Shown here piece after piece: positions 17,594 through 26,336 of a stretch of 64,000 bases of DNA; within the stretch, counting starts at the first letter, position 1, and every line of letters starts with the position of its first letter. The stretch is from Burkholderiales bacterium (GTDB lineage: Bacteria > Pseudomonadota > Gammaproteobacteria > Burkholderiales > Nitrosomonadaceae): contig JACKLR010000003.1 in NCBI GenBank assembly GCA_024235795.1, positions 943,525 to 1,007,524 on the forward strand. The letters run 5' to 3'. A program made the position numbers and the translations under genes. A model generated the notes under the pieces. The model did no database searches. It saw only the letters and a list, made by a program, of their open reading frames with translations, and was not told the origin of the DNA.

Positions 17594-18605
17594 CTAAACT
17601 ATTCTCAGTTTAATTTGAGTGTGACTCAAACAAGCATTTAGAAGACGGGAAGGTAATTCAGCTTCCCATGCTCGTCGATTAAAACGGTAGCAAAACTCAT
17701 TGAGATATTCTTGCAAATAGCCTGATGACACGCCATGATATGTTCCCAATAAGAATGCCTTGAGATTACCAATCGCGATATGTACCCATGGTAGCCATTC
17801 GCCAGCTTTGTTTGGCGGAGTCACACGAGGAGTATGATTCTGTGTTTTTCCAATCTCAACCAAGGCGGGCAATGCATCACTTCGCACACACTGATCAGGT
17901 GACAGGTGCTGCTTCACAAACTGTGACACCGTTTCCCGGTTAACACCAGAAACTTGCTGCATGGCAATAAAACCAGCACGCTTTTCCCGGTTCTCAATGG
18001 CTACCAGCACCGATGTTTTTCCCTCGGCGCCTCGACCGCGCTTTCCCCCAGTATGACGCCCTCCAATCAATGCATCGTCTATTTCAATCAATTCATGTAA
18101 TCGATATATGCTATCTCGGTGTCCCATGGCAATACGAATCTTTCGCAGCATTCTGCTGGCAGTGATCCAGGACACATTTATTTGTTTGGATAACCGTAAA
18201 GCAGAAACCCCGCCTTTATCCGATGCAACCAGGTAAATCGCCCAGAACCACTTGGTTAATGGCAGATTGGTTGAGTGAAACAAAGTGCCTGCCGTTAACG
18301 AGGTTTGTTTGTGGCATTGACTGCATTCCCAATAGCCACGCGTCTTATTGATTCGGCCAATTAAAGTTTTAACTGCATGATAGATTAAAAGCAATAAATT
18401 CAATGCGCTATCATTTTAAATATTGTGTTAACTTCAAACTTCTTGTGGCCGGATCAATAATAACGTAACCTTCATCGTGTCCACAGTACGGGCAACGAAA
18501 GCCTTCCGGCCAGCGTTGTTCTATCAATGCCTCTACACAGCCTTCTTCTGTCCCGTATTGTTTTTGCCAATCCATCAAAGTCATTTCTTTGCCTTTCATC
18601 AACAA
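17594..18605 (-). pseudogene. IS1595-family transposase split by MITE copy 2
   Basis: The N-terminal zinc-ribbon part (18605-18460: MDWQKQYGTEEGCVEALIEQ, then CPYCGHDEGYVI) is separated from the rest (18345-17594: KTRGYWECSQCHKQTS). The catalytic part has LIEIDDALIGGR and a later WLPWVHIAIGNLKAFLLG. Deleting bases 18348-18457 and one TA restores GYVIKTRGYW in frame, so the MITE is the only visible lesion. Confidence 0.92.
18348..18457. mobile_element. 110-bp MITE, copy 2, in an IS1595 transposase
   Basis: It is the same element as 3517-3626, flanked by TA at 18346-18347 and 18458-18459. The interrupted reading frame proves insertion with TA duplication. Confidence 0.93.
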
Positions 18606-18683
18606 TCCTCTTATATCCTATTGATCTTGTTAAATAAGATGAAAAAAACTGAGAATAGTTCATAGGCATGTTTGTTTTTGTAA

Positions 18684-18702
18684 TTGTATTTTCAAAATAC
18701 AA
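18684..18702. repeat. 19-bp palindrome downstream of yoeB
   Basis: TTGTATTTT and AAAATACAA flank a single C. It could be a weak terminator or part of the IS1595 target. Confidence 0.4.
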
Positions 18703-18759
18703 ACAATTTCAACCCAATAAACATTTAAGGTACTGACTTGTTTAACACTGTAGACACCT

Positions 18760-19026
18760 TTATTCATAGTGAGTCCATAGTCGTAGCACTTTCACGATTT
18801 TTTCTTTTTCCAACACTTGGTAAACAACCCTATGTTGAATATTGATTCTTCTTGAATATGCTCCATCAAGGTCACCTACTAATTTTTCATAAGGTGGGGG
18901 ATTTTGATAGGGGTTTTCTTGAATAAGAACTAATATGTCCTGAGCTTTCTTTTTTAAACCTGCTGAAGTTAGTTTCTTGGCATCTTTCTTAGCTTGTTTG
19001 GTATAGTAAATTTCCCACATTACCAA
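18760..19026 (-). CDS. yoeB: YoeB/Txe-family toxin
   Basis: An 88-residue ribosome-dependent mRNA interferase. The ends MWEIYYTKQAKKDAKKL and VKVLRLWTHYE are hallmarks, the final H-Y belonging to the active site. GDLDGAYSRRINIQHRVVYQV is the conserved core. The gene overlaps yefM by seven bases. Confidence 0.93.
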   Translation of the reverse strand: MVMWEIYYTKQAKKDAKKLTSAGLKKKAQDILVLIQENPYQNPPPYEKLVGDLDGAYSRRINIQHRVVYQVLEKEKIVKVLRLWTHYE

Positions 19027-19262
19027 TCAAGCTTCTTCTCACAATCATCAAGGCTTTCGTTCATACCTTCACGAATTGACTCTCTCATGCCAGGAATAGA
19101 AAGCAAAAATAATGTTTCATTAATCGAGTTCCAGTCTTCCTCTGAGAGGAGAACGGCATTTTTTCGTTTGCCAGTAATAATAATCGGTTGATGAGTTTCA
19201 GCAATTTCATCAATTAAATTGTATAGTTTTGAGCGTGCTTCAGTGGCGTTAAGTATGGTCAT
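19020..19262 (-). CDS. yefM: YefM/Axe-family antitoxin
   Basis: An 80-residue Phd/YefM-fold protein (MTILNATEARSKLYNLIDEI, then QPIIITGKRKNAVLLSEEDW). It neutralises YoeB and represses its operon. GGAGG lies nine bases before the ATG. Confidence 0.93.
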   Translation of the reverse strand: MTILNATEARSKLYNLIDEIAETHQPIIITGKRKNAVLLSEEDWNSINETLFLLSIPGMRESIREGMNESLDDCEKKLDW

Positions 19263-19282
19263 GTCTAACCTCCATATACAAT

Positions 19283-19311
19283 AGCGTACGTTAACACGTA
19301 CTTAATGTCAA
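19283..19311 (-). promoter_or_regulatory. yefM-yoeB promoter and operator
   Basis: TTGACA (19311-19306, minus strand) is followed after 17 bp by the weak -10 TACGCT. The inverted repeat GTACGT-TAAC-ACGTAC (19286-19301) lies between and over the -10. YefM-family operators typically contain GTAC cores, so this fits autorepression. Confidence 0.6.
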
Positions 19312-19480
19312 GAAAAGCTGGGTTTTATTCTGTGTCTCAGATGAAGCGTGAAATTAATTGTGCCAAATTTGTGCCAAACTGAGATGGAAATACAGTCATT
19401 TGAGGCTGTTTGACACTGTTTTTATGCTTGGCAAGCGTTGTAAGTCATTGATTATATTAAATGTGAATTTGCTCTTTGCT

Positions 19481-19526
19481 TCTCATAATCCCTTGGTCGC
19501 TGGTTCGAGTCCAGCCAGACCCACCA
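19481..19526 (+). tRNA. 3' fragment of a tRNA-Met(CAT) gene, probable att core
   Basis: The 46 bases hold the 3' part of the anticodon loop (CTCATAA, anticodon CAT), the 3' anticodon stem TCCCTT, a complete T arm (GCTGGTTCGAGTCCAGC), the acceptor 3' strand CAGACCC and ACCA. The 5' half is absent and unrelated AT-rich DNA precedes it. This is what integration of an island into a tRNA 3' end leaves behind. It is not a functional tRNA. Confidence 0.8.
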
Positions 19527-19533
19527 TAAAATC

Positions 19534-19565
19534 AATGGCTTGCAATTATACTGCAAGCCATTTTT
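19534..19565 (+). terminator. rho-independent terminator after the tRNA fragment
   Basis: AATGGCTTGCA pairs perfectly with TGCAAGCCATT over a 7-base loop, followed by a T run. It is probably the original terminator of the tRNA gene. Confidence 0.85.
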
Positions 19566-19611
19566 ATTACCGGGGTTACGCCGGGGTTACATTGCGACAA
19601 TCTAATGACCA

Positions 19612-19839
19612 TTACTGGGACACTCTTTTACTTTCTTTCCAGGCGATCAAATCAGATATTTTGTACCTGACTTTGCTGCCTATTTTGTAGAAAGGAATGA
19701 TTTCTTTCTTTGTGCAGCGCCATGAGGCGAGTGTATTCACTTTTACTCCGATAATTTGCGCTGCCACCACTGGATCAACCTCTTCCGTGTTTTCGCCGGA
19801 TTTAATTATTTTGCCTAGGGTTAAGTTTGTTTCGCTCAT
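19612..19839 (-). CDS. AlpA/excisionase-like DNA-binding protein
   Basis: A 75-residue protein of the winged-helix excisionase type: DPVVAAQIIGVKVNTLASWRC, then PFYKIGSKVRYKISDLIAWKE. I took ATG 19839 because the conserved region begins there. It lies next to the tRNA fragment, where recombination directionality factors usually sit. No integrase gene is visible in the window. Confidence 0.7.
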   Translation of the reverse strand: MSETNLTLGKIIKSGENTEEVDPVVAAQIIGVKVNTLASWRCTKKEIIPFYKIGSKVRYKISDLIAWKESKRVSQ

Positions 19840-19915
19840 CTCTTTAACTCCTATATTTCTCGAATACACGCAAATTTTTATCTTCTCAATTACCAGCCAA
19901 TTGCTAGTTGCGCTG

Positions 19916-20344
19916 TTAACTCAAAATTACAAAAACCAATATCGCTGAAACCAATACCAAAACGGCAGCCAGTAAATTCATGATAGCTGCCTGCCTAGAA
20001 ATTCGGGCCAGCTCACGAATTTCATGATTGATCGCGATTCTGATTTTTTCGCTGATCAACTGCATGTTTTGGTCTACTAACGATTCGTTGCTTTTGCTGA
20101 TATTGTTTTGTTGTGCGCTGATCAGTGCATTGGCTTTTTTACTGGCGACCGTCTGCCATTGATTGAAACTTTCCTGCAGAATCGCTTCGTATTTGTTCAG
20201 CAATTCAACATGCGCTTTTTCATTCTGTTCCAGCAAGACTTCATTCAGCGTATGCATCATCAATACCGGATCATCCTTGGTCAGAACAATGCCGTGTTCT
20301 GACGCAATTCGTTTGATCAATGCATCCAGTTTGTCGTTGTTCAT
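19916..20344 (-). CDS. traM: TraM-like conjugal transfer protein
   Basis: 142 residues, with a long helical middle region and a single C-terminal membrane segment (MNLLAAVLVLVSAILVFVI). The position after traK and traL matches the RP4 Tra1 leader operon, and the sequence resembles proteins annotated as TraM. Its start overlaps the traL stop. The exact role in transfer is not established. Confidence 0.72.
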   Translation of the reverse strand: MNNDKLDALIKRIASEHGIVLTKDDPVLMMHTLNEVLLEQNEKAHVELLNKYEAILQESFNQWQTVASKKANALISAQQNNISKSNESLVDQNMQLISEKIRIAINHEIRELARISRQAAIMNLLAAVLVLVSAILVFVILS

Positions 20345-21072
20345 GATAAAACCGCAGTCACGTTTTCAAGATTAGTAAACAATTGCCTGCGTATAATGGT
20401 TAACCGTTGGCGAACCATTACCGGCAAAGCGCTGCTTTTCAGCGCTTCATCAAACGTGAATTTCGATTGCAGGATTTCACTCAAGTCCTTGCCGAAAGTT
20501 TCCGGTTTGTAGTGCGGAATTCTAATGATGGCCGATACGCGTGCTTTGTTGTCGACATACGCTTTCATTTCTTCAAACTGCTTGCCGTTCATGGTGATCT
20601 CGCCCCAGTAGGGATTGAGCCAGACTACGAACAATGCTTCTTTTGGAAACTGTTTCACGAGATGCACAAAACCATTGAGCGTATCGAGCAATGCCTGGCT
20701 TCCGGTGATCACCGTATGAACAACCAGTTCATGCCCCATATCCAGCAGCAATGTCGGAATCTGGTTGCTGATCAGGTAATGCGACATCGGCACAAAAGTG
20801 CTTGCGCCGTTATCGATAATGACATCGGTTTCAGTATTGGCGATGAGTTCGATCAAGTCGTCAAATTTTCTTGGATCGATTTCATCGTTGTTCATGACAT
20901 TAATCTGCTTAACATTGAGTTTCTTGAAACCGTAAAACGTGGCATTGACAGGATCGGTATCGATGCACAAAGGATTTTTACCTTTGGCGATTCTATGCTG
21001 CGCCAGTGTTGATGAGATAAACGATTTACCAACGCCGCCTTTTCCTTGCAGTATCATATGTATCTTGGCCAT
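20341..21072 (-). CDS. traL: TraL-like ParA-type ATPase
   Basis: A 243-residue P-loop protein with a deviant Walker A, QGKGGVGKSFISS, near the N-terminus and later VIIDNGAST. It resembles IncP TraL, an accessory ATPase of the conjugative leader operon. It is translationally coupled on both sides (TGATG with traK, ATGA with traM). Confidence 0.82.
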   Translation of the reverse strand: MAKIHMILQGKGGVGKSFISSTLAQHRIAKGKNPLCIDTDPVNATFYGFKKLNVKQINVMNNDEIDPRKFDDLIELIANTETDVIIDNGASTFVPMSHYLISNQIPTLLLDMGHELVVHTVITGSQALLDTLNGFVHLVKQFPKEALFVVWLNPYWGEITMNGKQFEEMKAYVDNKARVSAIIRIPHYKPETFGKDLSEILQSKFTFDEALKSSALPVMVRQRLTIIRRQLFTNLENVTAVLS

Positions 21073-21395
21073 CAGATAAGCTCCTCTTTTTCAGTTGCAG
21101 AATTAAAACGAAAACCATCCTGATCAGCGACTGCTGATTTTCCTGGTGTAGTGAGAATCTTTTGATTTCTGTTGTCAGTGATATGGCGATTAACCAACGT
21201 TCTGAACCACTGGTACGAACATTTAACCTTTCCCTCGTCATATAACGTGTCCCATACCTGGTGCACCGTCCAACCATCCTGTAATGCCTGTTCGATATCC
21301 GGCTTCAATGCGATAAACACCGGCAAAAACTGTTTGCCGGTGTTTTTGTGCTTGTCTGTAAAAAGCGCGATACGTTCCGATAAGGTTTTGGTCAT
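21072..21395 (-). CDS. traK: TraK-like oriT-binding protein
   Basis: A 107-residue basic protein (MTKTLSERIALFTDKHKN, then QALQDGWTVHQVWDTLYDEG and YQWFRTLVNRHI). In RP4, TraK wraps oriT DNA next to the nick site. Here it is the first gene leftwards from the oriT region, as expected. ATG 21395 is preferred over GTG 21398. Confidence 0.8.
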   Translation of the reverse strand: MTKTLSERIALFTDKHKNTGKQFLPVFIALKPDIEQALQDGWTVHQVWDTLYDEGKVKCSYQWFRTLVNRHITDNRNQKILTTPGKSAVADQDGFRFNSATEKEELI

Positions 21396-21436
21396 CACAA
21401 TGTTCTCCGTATCAAATTATTCTTTGGCGAAATGAT

Positions 21437-21610
21437 TTTTTTGTTTTTTTTAAAAATTTTTCTACCCATCTCCAAGGTTCTTTTACTTGCGCTAGCGTTG
21501 CTTTCAGTTTCATTTTGTTTCAATCCGTTTCTTTTGCTTTTGTTTGCTTTCTTTTTGTTTCAAAAGCACTTTCTTTTACTTGAAAGAAGTTTTTTGCAAG
21601 TATTTTTATA
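21437..21610 (+). other. pyrimidine-rich tract beside oriT
   Basis: About 170 bp of the plus strand is strongly T/C-rich with repeats of TTTCTTTTGCTTTTG-like units. No gene is present. In RP4 the corresponding area is bound and bent by TraK, which may apply here. Confidence 0.5.
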
Positions 21611-21614
21611 GTGG

Positions 21615-21730
21615 TTGAAATTATAATATAACGAAAATAAACTGTTTGCAAACTTATAATATAGTGGTAATATATTTTAAAAAACTAACACAACAGGGCA
21701 AGATATGTGGAGATGGCCATCTCCACGCAA
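21615..21730 (-). other. origin of transfer (oriT) with nick region
   Basis: The minus strand reads CACATATCTTG-CCC, close to the IncP nick consensus TATCCTG-CCC; the nick is predicted between 21699 and 21698. A perfect 20-bp palindrome, GTGGAGATGGCCATCTCCAC (21707-21726), lies where TraJ binds in IncP. AT-rich direct repeats containing TTATAATATA precede it. The location between divergent traK and traJ is the RP4 arrangement. Confidence 0.75.
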
Positions 21731-21786
21731 ACTTTATTCGCAAATATTTTGCTCAACGTTGATCTTGCTCTACGAGGTAAGCGGAA

Positions 21787-22200
21787 ATGACAGTTTTGGA
21801 GCGCCAAAGAAGTGATGAAAAACGGAAGATTGTTAATCGAAACAAAGGAACAAAGCATGCAAAGCACACCAAACGTGACAAGCGCCTCAGAGTTCCTGTA
21901 TTGCCGGAGGAAGAAATGATGATTAAAGCAAAAGCCAGTGAAGCCGGATTAACGATTGCAGAGTATCTGCGCAATCTGGGTCTGGGTTATAGCGTGCCGA
22001 GCATCATCGATAACCGGCAAGTGGATGCGTTGCTTAAAATCAATGCCGACCTGGGGCGACTTGGTGGGTTGATTAAATTATGGCTTACCAATGATAAGCG
22101 CACAAAATACATCGGCAAATCACAATTACATATGACGCTGGACACAATCCGGGAAACACAAAGTGTGATGCTCAATGAAATCATAAAGCTCAGGAAATGA
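21787..22200 (+). CDS. traJ: TraJ-like relaxosome accessory protein
   Basis: A 137-residue MobC/TraJ-type DNA-binding protein: a basic N-terminal stretch, then RVPVLPEEEMMIKAKASEAG and IAEYLRNLGLG, an RHH-like region. It would load the relaxase at the adjacent nick site. GAGG lies upstream of the ATG. Confidence 0.85.
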   Translation: MTVLERQRSDEKRKIVNRNKGTKHAKHTKRDKRLRVPVLPEEEMMIKAKASEAGLTIAEYLRNLGLGYSVPSIIDNRQVDALLKINADLGRLGGLIKLWLTNDKRTKYIGKSQLHMTLDTIRETQSVMLNEIIKLRK

Positions 22201-22221
22201 CATTCGGAATAATCAAACTTA

Positions 22222-22237
22222 CTTAAGCCGCTTAAAC
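22222..22237. promoter_or_regulatory. palindromic operator upstream of traI
   Basis: TTAAGCCGCTTAA lies just before the traI start. The identical 13-mer occurs upstream of trbA at about 60509-60521. It may bind the TrbA-like regulator. Confidence 0.65.
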
Positions 22238-22240
22238 ACC

Positions 22241-23881
22241 ATGATCGCTAAAATCATACCCATCAAATCGATACGCAAAAGCAATTTTTCTGCTTTGGTG
22301 AAGTACCTGACCGATCCGCAAGGCAAAAGCGAACGCATCGGTAAGCTTGCGGTTACCAACTGTTACACCGAGGAACTGATACCGGCGCTGTTGGAAATCC
22401 AGAATACCCAGGAAATGAACAAGCGCGCCAAATCCGATAAAACCTGTCATCTGGTGTTGAGTTTCCCTGAAGGCGAGCGGTTATCCAATGCCCAACTGAA
22501 TGAGATAGAACAACGGTTCTGTAAAGCACTGGGGCTCAGTGATCATCAGCGCATCAGTGTCGTGCATGACGACACTGATAACCTTCATATCCATATCGCG
22601 ATCAACAAGATTCATCCGCGCAAACTAACGATCCATAATCCGTACTACGATTACAAAAAAGTTGCGACACTGTGTGAGCAGATCGAACAGGAATACGGAC
22701 TGACTCAGGTCAATCACGAAACCCGGATTGATAAAACAGAGCGAATCATCCAGGACATCGAATCCAAAGCCGGTGTCGAGAGTTTATTGGGCTGGATTCG
22801 GCGTGAATGCCTTGATGACATCAAGCGCGCTGACAACTGGCAGGATTTGCATCAGATTCTGCAAAACCATGGCTTGGAAATTAAAGAACGTGGCAACGGA
22901 CTGGTGTTTGCCTCCAGTAGCGGTGTGGCCGTTAAAGCCAGTTCCGTTGACCGGTCTTTATCAAAACCGAATCTGATCAAACGGCTGGGTGCTTTTGAAC
23001 CGGCAGCAGATTCATTTCAAACAGAACACCCACAGGACAAAGCTCAAATCGCTAAAACACCAAAATCAAAAGCCAAACACTATCAACCGAGGCCGCTGCA
23101 AAACAATGTCGATACCTCCAGATTGTACGAGCGGTATCAGCAGCAACAAGCCAATGCAGCTTCTTGGCGAAAAGAACAATGGCTCAAATTACGGGAGCAG
23201 CGCGACCTGTTGATTGAGCGCGCAAAACAGGAAGCAAGATCCAAGCGCAACATTATCAAACATGTACAGGCCGGGCCGCTTGGCAAGAAAGCCTTGTATG
23301 CAACCGTAAGCCTCCAATTCAAAACAATACTGGATGAAGTTAAGCGCGAGTACCGCAAAGCTTATGCGCAATTAAAAGCCAATACTCGGAGAATGGCATG
23401 GCTTGACTGGCTGGCAACTGAAGCTCAAAAAGGTAACGCAGAAGCTTTGGCAGCATTACGTGCCAGAAGCAAAAGAGACAGCAGAAGTGGAACAGTTAAG
23501 GGTGATCATATTGCGGGTATTGAATATGATAACAATCAGTCCAGAATCTATAATGTCGAGTCTGTGACCAAAGACGGCACGGTGTTTTATAAAGCTGGCA
23601 CTACTTCTGTTCGTGATGACGGCAATCGACTGTTTGTTTCTCCGAATACTTTAAACGAATCGCTTGGAGATGTGTTGCAGGTCGCCATCAGCAAATACGG
23701 CAATCATCTGTCGGTTAACGGTTCGGATGATTTTAGAAAGTCTGTCGTGCAGGCTGCTGTACAGAGTCGCATCCGCGTCACCTTCGATGATCCCGAACTC
23801 GAACGGCACCGCAGTCAATTATCGAGACAAGTTGTATTTCAGAAACGATCCAAAACTTCAACATACCGAAGGAGTCTGTGA
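22241..23881 (+). CDS. traI: MOBP relaxase TraI
   Basis: A 546-residue nickase. Tyr22 in ALVKYL is the likely catalytic tyrosine. HDDTDNLHIHIAINK at residues 109-123 is the metal-binding three-histidine motif of the MOBP class. The C-terminal half is long and basic. It is shorter than RP4 TraI but has the full relaxase domain. It overlaps traG by TGATG, so both are in one operon with traF. Confidence 0.92.
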   Translation: MIAKIIPIKSIRKSNFSALVKYLTDPQGKSERIGKLAVTNCYTEELIPALLEIQNTQEMNKRAKSDKTCHLVLSFPEGERLSNAQLNEIEQRFCKALGLSDHQRISVVHDDTDNLHIHIAINKIHPRKLTIHNPYYDYKKVATLCEQIEQEYGLTQVNHETRIDKTERIIQDIESKAGVESLLGWIRRECLDDIKRADNWQDLHQILQNHGLEIKERGNGLVFASSSGVAVKASSVDRSLSKPNLIKRLGAFEPAADSFQTEHPQDKAQIAKTPKSKAKHYQPRPLQNNVDTSRLYERYQQQQANAASWRKEQWLKLREQRDLLIERAKQEARSKRNIIKHVQAGPLGKKALYATVSLQFKTILDEVKREYRKAYAQLKANTRRMAWLDWLATEAQKGNAEALAALRARSKRDSRSGTVKGDHIAGIEYDNNQSRIYNVESVTKDGTVFYKAGTTSVRDDGNRLFVSPNTLNESLGDVLQVAISKYGNHLSVNGSDDFRKSVVQAAVQSRIRVTFDDPELERHRSQLSRQVVFQKRSKTSTYRRSL

Positions 23882-25776
23882 TGAACAAATTCAATCCCGG
23901 TTTCCAGGAAAACAGAAACGCAAAGAAAGATACGTTGATCATCCGCTTACTCGCAATCGTATTTCTGATTGGCGGCTTTCAGGTTGCAACACAGTATTTT
24001 GCGCACCAGTTCAATTATCAGGATCAGCTCGGGGCGCATTTTAATCAACTCTATGCACCCTGGTCGATTCTGGTCTGGAGTACACAGTGGTACGATAAAC
24101 ATCCGGGTATCTTCGATCTGGCTGCCGGTTACGGTATTTTGTTTTCCAGTATCGGCTTGATTCTGGTGCTGATCGTCAAGATGATGCTCGTCAATTCCAG
24201 TCGTGCGAATCGTAATCTGTATGGTTCAGCGCGATGGGCGGATAAAAAGGATATCGAAGCAGCCGGGTTGTTGTCTTTCAAAAAGAACAAAGGCGGTGAA
24301 GCGGTTTATGTCGGCGCCTGGCGTGACAAGTCCGACAAAATACATTATCTCAAACACAGCGGCCCTGAACATGTGTTGTGTTTTGCACCGACGCGTTCGG
24401 GCAAAGGTGTAAGTCTCGTCATTCCAACTTTGTTGTCGTGGACGCAAAGCACTGTCATTACAGACCTCAAAGGCGAACTTTGGGCGCTTACTGCCGGGTG
24501 GCGCAAGCACTATGCGAATAACAGCGTATTGCGCTTCGACCCAGTATCTGTTTCTAGCTGTCATTGGAATCCGCTTGATGAAATTATCATCGGCAGCGGC
24601 ACGGAAGTGGCTGATGTACAAAATCTCGTGAACCTGATCGTCGATCCTGACGGCAAGGGATTGGAGACCCATTGGCAAAAGACTGCGCATGCCCTGTTAG
24701 TCGGATTGATTCTGCATGTGCTGTATCAATCGGAACGTGACGACACACCGGCAACACTACCGGCTGTCGATGCATTGCTGTCCGATCCTGATCGCGATAT
24801 CCGCGAACTCTGGATGGAAATGATCATGCCGGAAAATGGTAATACACATCCGGTTGTCGCTGCCAGTGCCAAGGACATGCTGGATCGGCCCGAGGAAGAA
24901 GCAGGCAGTGTGTTATCGACTGCGAAATCGTATCTGGCTTTGTATCGCGATCCAATTGTGGCAAACAATATCAGTGATTCGGATTTCTGTATCCGCGATT
25001 TAATGCACCAGAATAATCCTGTCAGTCTTTATATTGTTTCACACCCGAACGACAAATCACGCCTGCGCCCGCTAATCCGCATCCTGATCAATATGATTGT
25101 TAGGAAACTGGCCAGTCAGATGGCGTTTCAACATGGCGAGCCGGTGACACATTACAAGCACCGGTTATTATTGATGCTCGATGAATTTCCAAGTCTGGGT
25201 AAATTGGAAATATTCCAGGAGTCTCTCGCGTTTATCGCAGGTTACGGTATCAAAGCGTATCTGATTTGTCAGGATATCAATCAGCTTAAAAGCCGTGAAT
25301 CTGGATACGGTCATGATGAAGCGATTACATCCAACTGTCATATCCAGACCGCATTTGCACCCAACCGTATTGAAACTGCGGAACACTTATCCAAACTCAC
25401 CGGCCAAACCACGGTGATCAAGGAGCAAATCACCACAAGTGGCCGCCGTTCCTCGATGATGCATGGTCATGTCACACGTACGCTACAGGAAACACAGCGC
25501 GCATTGCTTACACCGGATGAATGCATGCGCCTGCCGGGTGCGACCAAAGATGCAAGCGGCAGAATTACCAAACCGGGTGACATGATTATCTATGTTGCCG
25601 GATACCCTGCCATTTATGGCGTACAGCCTCTGTACTTCCAGGATGAAACATTTGCTGCGCGCGCTAAAGTTGATCCGCCTTTATCAAGCGACCGACTGAC
25701 CGGTTCTTATGATGGTGTTGATTCTGGCACTGCTGGTACTGGTACCGGCACTAGTACTAACAGTTCAAGATTGTGA
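23881..25776 (+). CDS. traG: VirD4-type coupling protein TraG
   Basis: A membrane ATPase that brings the relaxosome to the type IV secretion channel. Two N-terminal membrane segments lie at about residues 20-40 and 80-105. Walker A is APTRSGKGVS at about 168-177 and Walker B LLLMLDEFPSLG at about 428. At 631 residues it is complete. GTG 23878 is an alternative start. Confidence 0.93.
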   Translation: MNKFNPGFQENRNAKKDTLIIRLLAIVFLIGGFQVATQYFAHQFNYQDQLGAHFNQLYAPWSILVWSTQWYDKHPGIFDLAAGYGILFSSIGLILVLIVKMMLVNSSRANRNLYGSARWADKKDIEAAGLLSFKKNKGGEAVYVGAWRDKSDKIHYLKHSGPEHVLCFAPTRSGKGVSLVIPTLLSWTQSTVITDLKGELWALTAGWRKHYANNSVLRFDPVSVSSCHWNPLDEIIIGSGTEVADVQNLVNLIVDPDGKGLETHWQKTAHALLVGLILHVLYQSERDDTPATLPAVDALLSDPDRDIRELWMEMIMPENGNTHPVVAASAKDMLDRPEEEAGSVLSTAKSYLALYRDPIVANNISDSDFCIRDLMHQNNPVSLYIVSHPNDKSRLRPLIRILINMIVRKLASQMAFQHGEPVTHYKHRLLLMLDEFPSLGKLEIFQESLAFIAGYGIKAYLICQDINQLKSRESGYGHDEAITSNCHIQTAFAPNRIETAEHLSKLTGQTTVIKEQITTSGRRSSMMHGHVTRTLQETQRALLTPDECMRLPGATKDASGRITKPGDMIIYVAGYPAIYGVQPLYFQDETFAARAKVDPPLSSDRLTGSYDGVDSGTAGTGTGTSTNSSRL

Positions 25777-25778
25777 TC

Positions 25779-26336
25779 ATGAAAACGCCGCTCAGAATTA
25801 TTACTGTTCTTGTTCTGGCGCTCAGTATCGGTCTGTTTGTGCTGAGTATCTTATTTCGTATTGGCGGATTTTATATCAACACCACATCGAGCCTGCCGGT
25901 GGGTTTGTACCGAATTGTAGATGAACCGGTTTCAAAAGGCGCACACGTTGCATTCTGTCCGCCGCAAAGCGATGTGTTTGATTGTGCTGCAACCAGAGGC
26001 TATATCAATCAAGGTGATTGTCCTGGCGGTTACGGAAAACTGCTCAAACGCGTGCATGCTGTTGCCGGTGATACGGTTTTGATTGATGAAACCGGAATTA
26101 CGGTTAATGGTTTATGGTTACCAAACAGCGCACCGTTATCCACCGATGCCTATGGCGCCGTATTGCCGCAATACCGGCTTAATGCAGTACTCGGTGAATC
26201 CGAATACCTGCTGTTATCCGATCTGAACCCTCATTCATTTGATGCACGCTACTTTGGCGTCATCGACCGTGCACAGATTGTGCATGTAGTGCACCCCATT
26301 ATTACCTTCAATCTTCAAGAGGAGTTATTACCATGA
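25779..26336 (+). CDS. traF: TraF-like maturation peptidase (S26)
   Basis: In RP4 TraF processes and cyclises the pilin TrbC. Here a signal-anchor segment precedes SLPVGLYRI, with the catalytic serine, and LKRVHAVAGDTV, with the lysine. About 185 residues. A trbC pilin gene is present at 58539. Confidence 0.88.
   Translation: MKTPLRIITVLVLALSIGLFVLSILFRIGGFYINTTSSLPVGLYRIVDEPVSKGAHVAFCPPQSDVFDCAATRGYINQGDCPGGYGKLLKRVHAVAGDTVLIDETGITVNGLWLPNSAPLSTDAYGAVLPQYRLNAVLGESEYLLLSDLNPHSFDARYFGVIDRAQIVHVVHPIITFNLQEELLP

Larger units (their letters stand above)
17589..18668. mobile_element. IS1595-family element interrupted by MITE copy 2
   Basis: The ends TGCCTCTAAACTATTCTCAG (left) and TGCCTATGAACTATTCTCAG (right, reversed) match at 18 of 20 positions. 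The element is 1080 bp with the 110-bp MITE and 968 bp without it and its TA repeat. A clear target duplication could not be defined because both flanks are T/G-rich. Confidence 0.82.
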
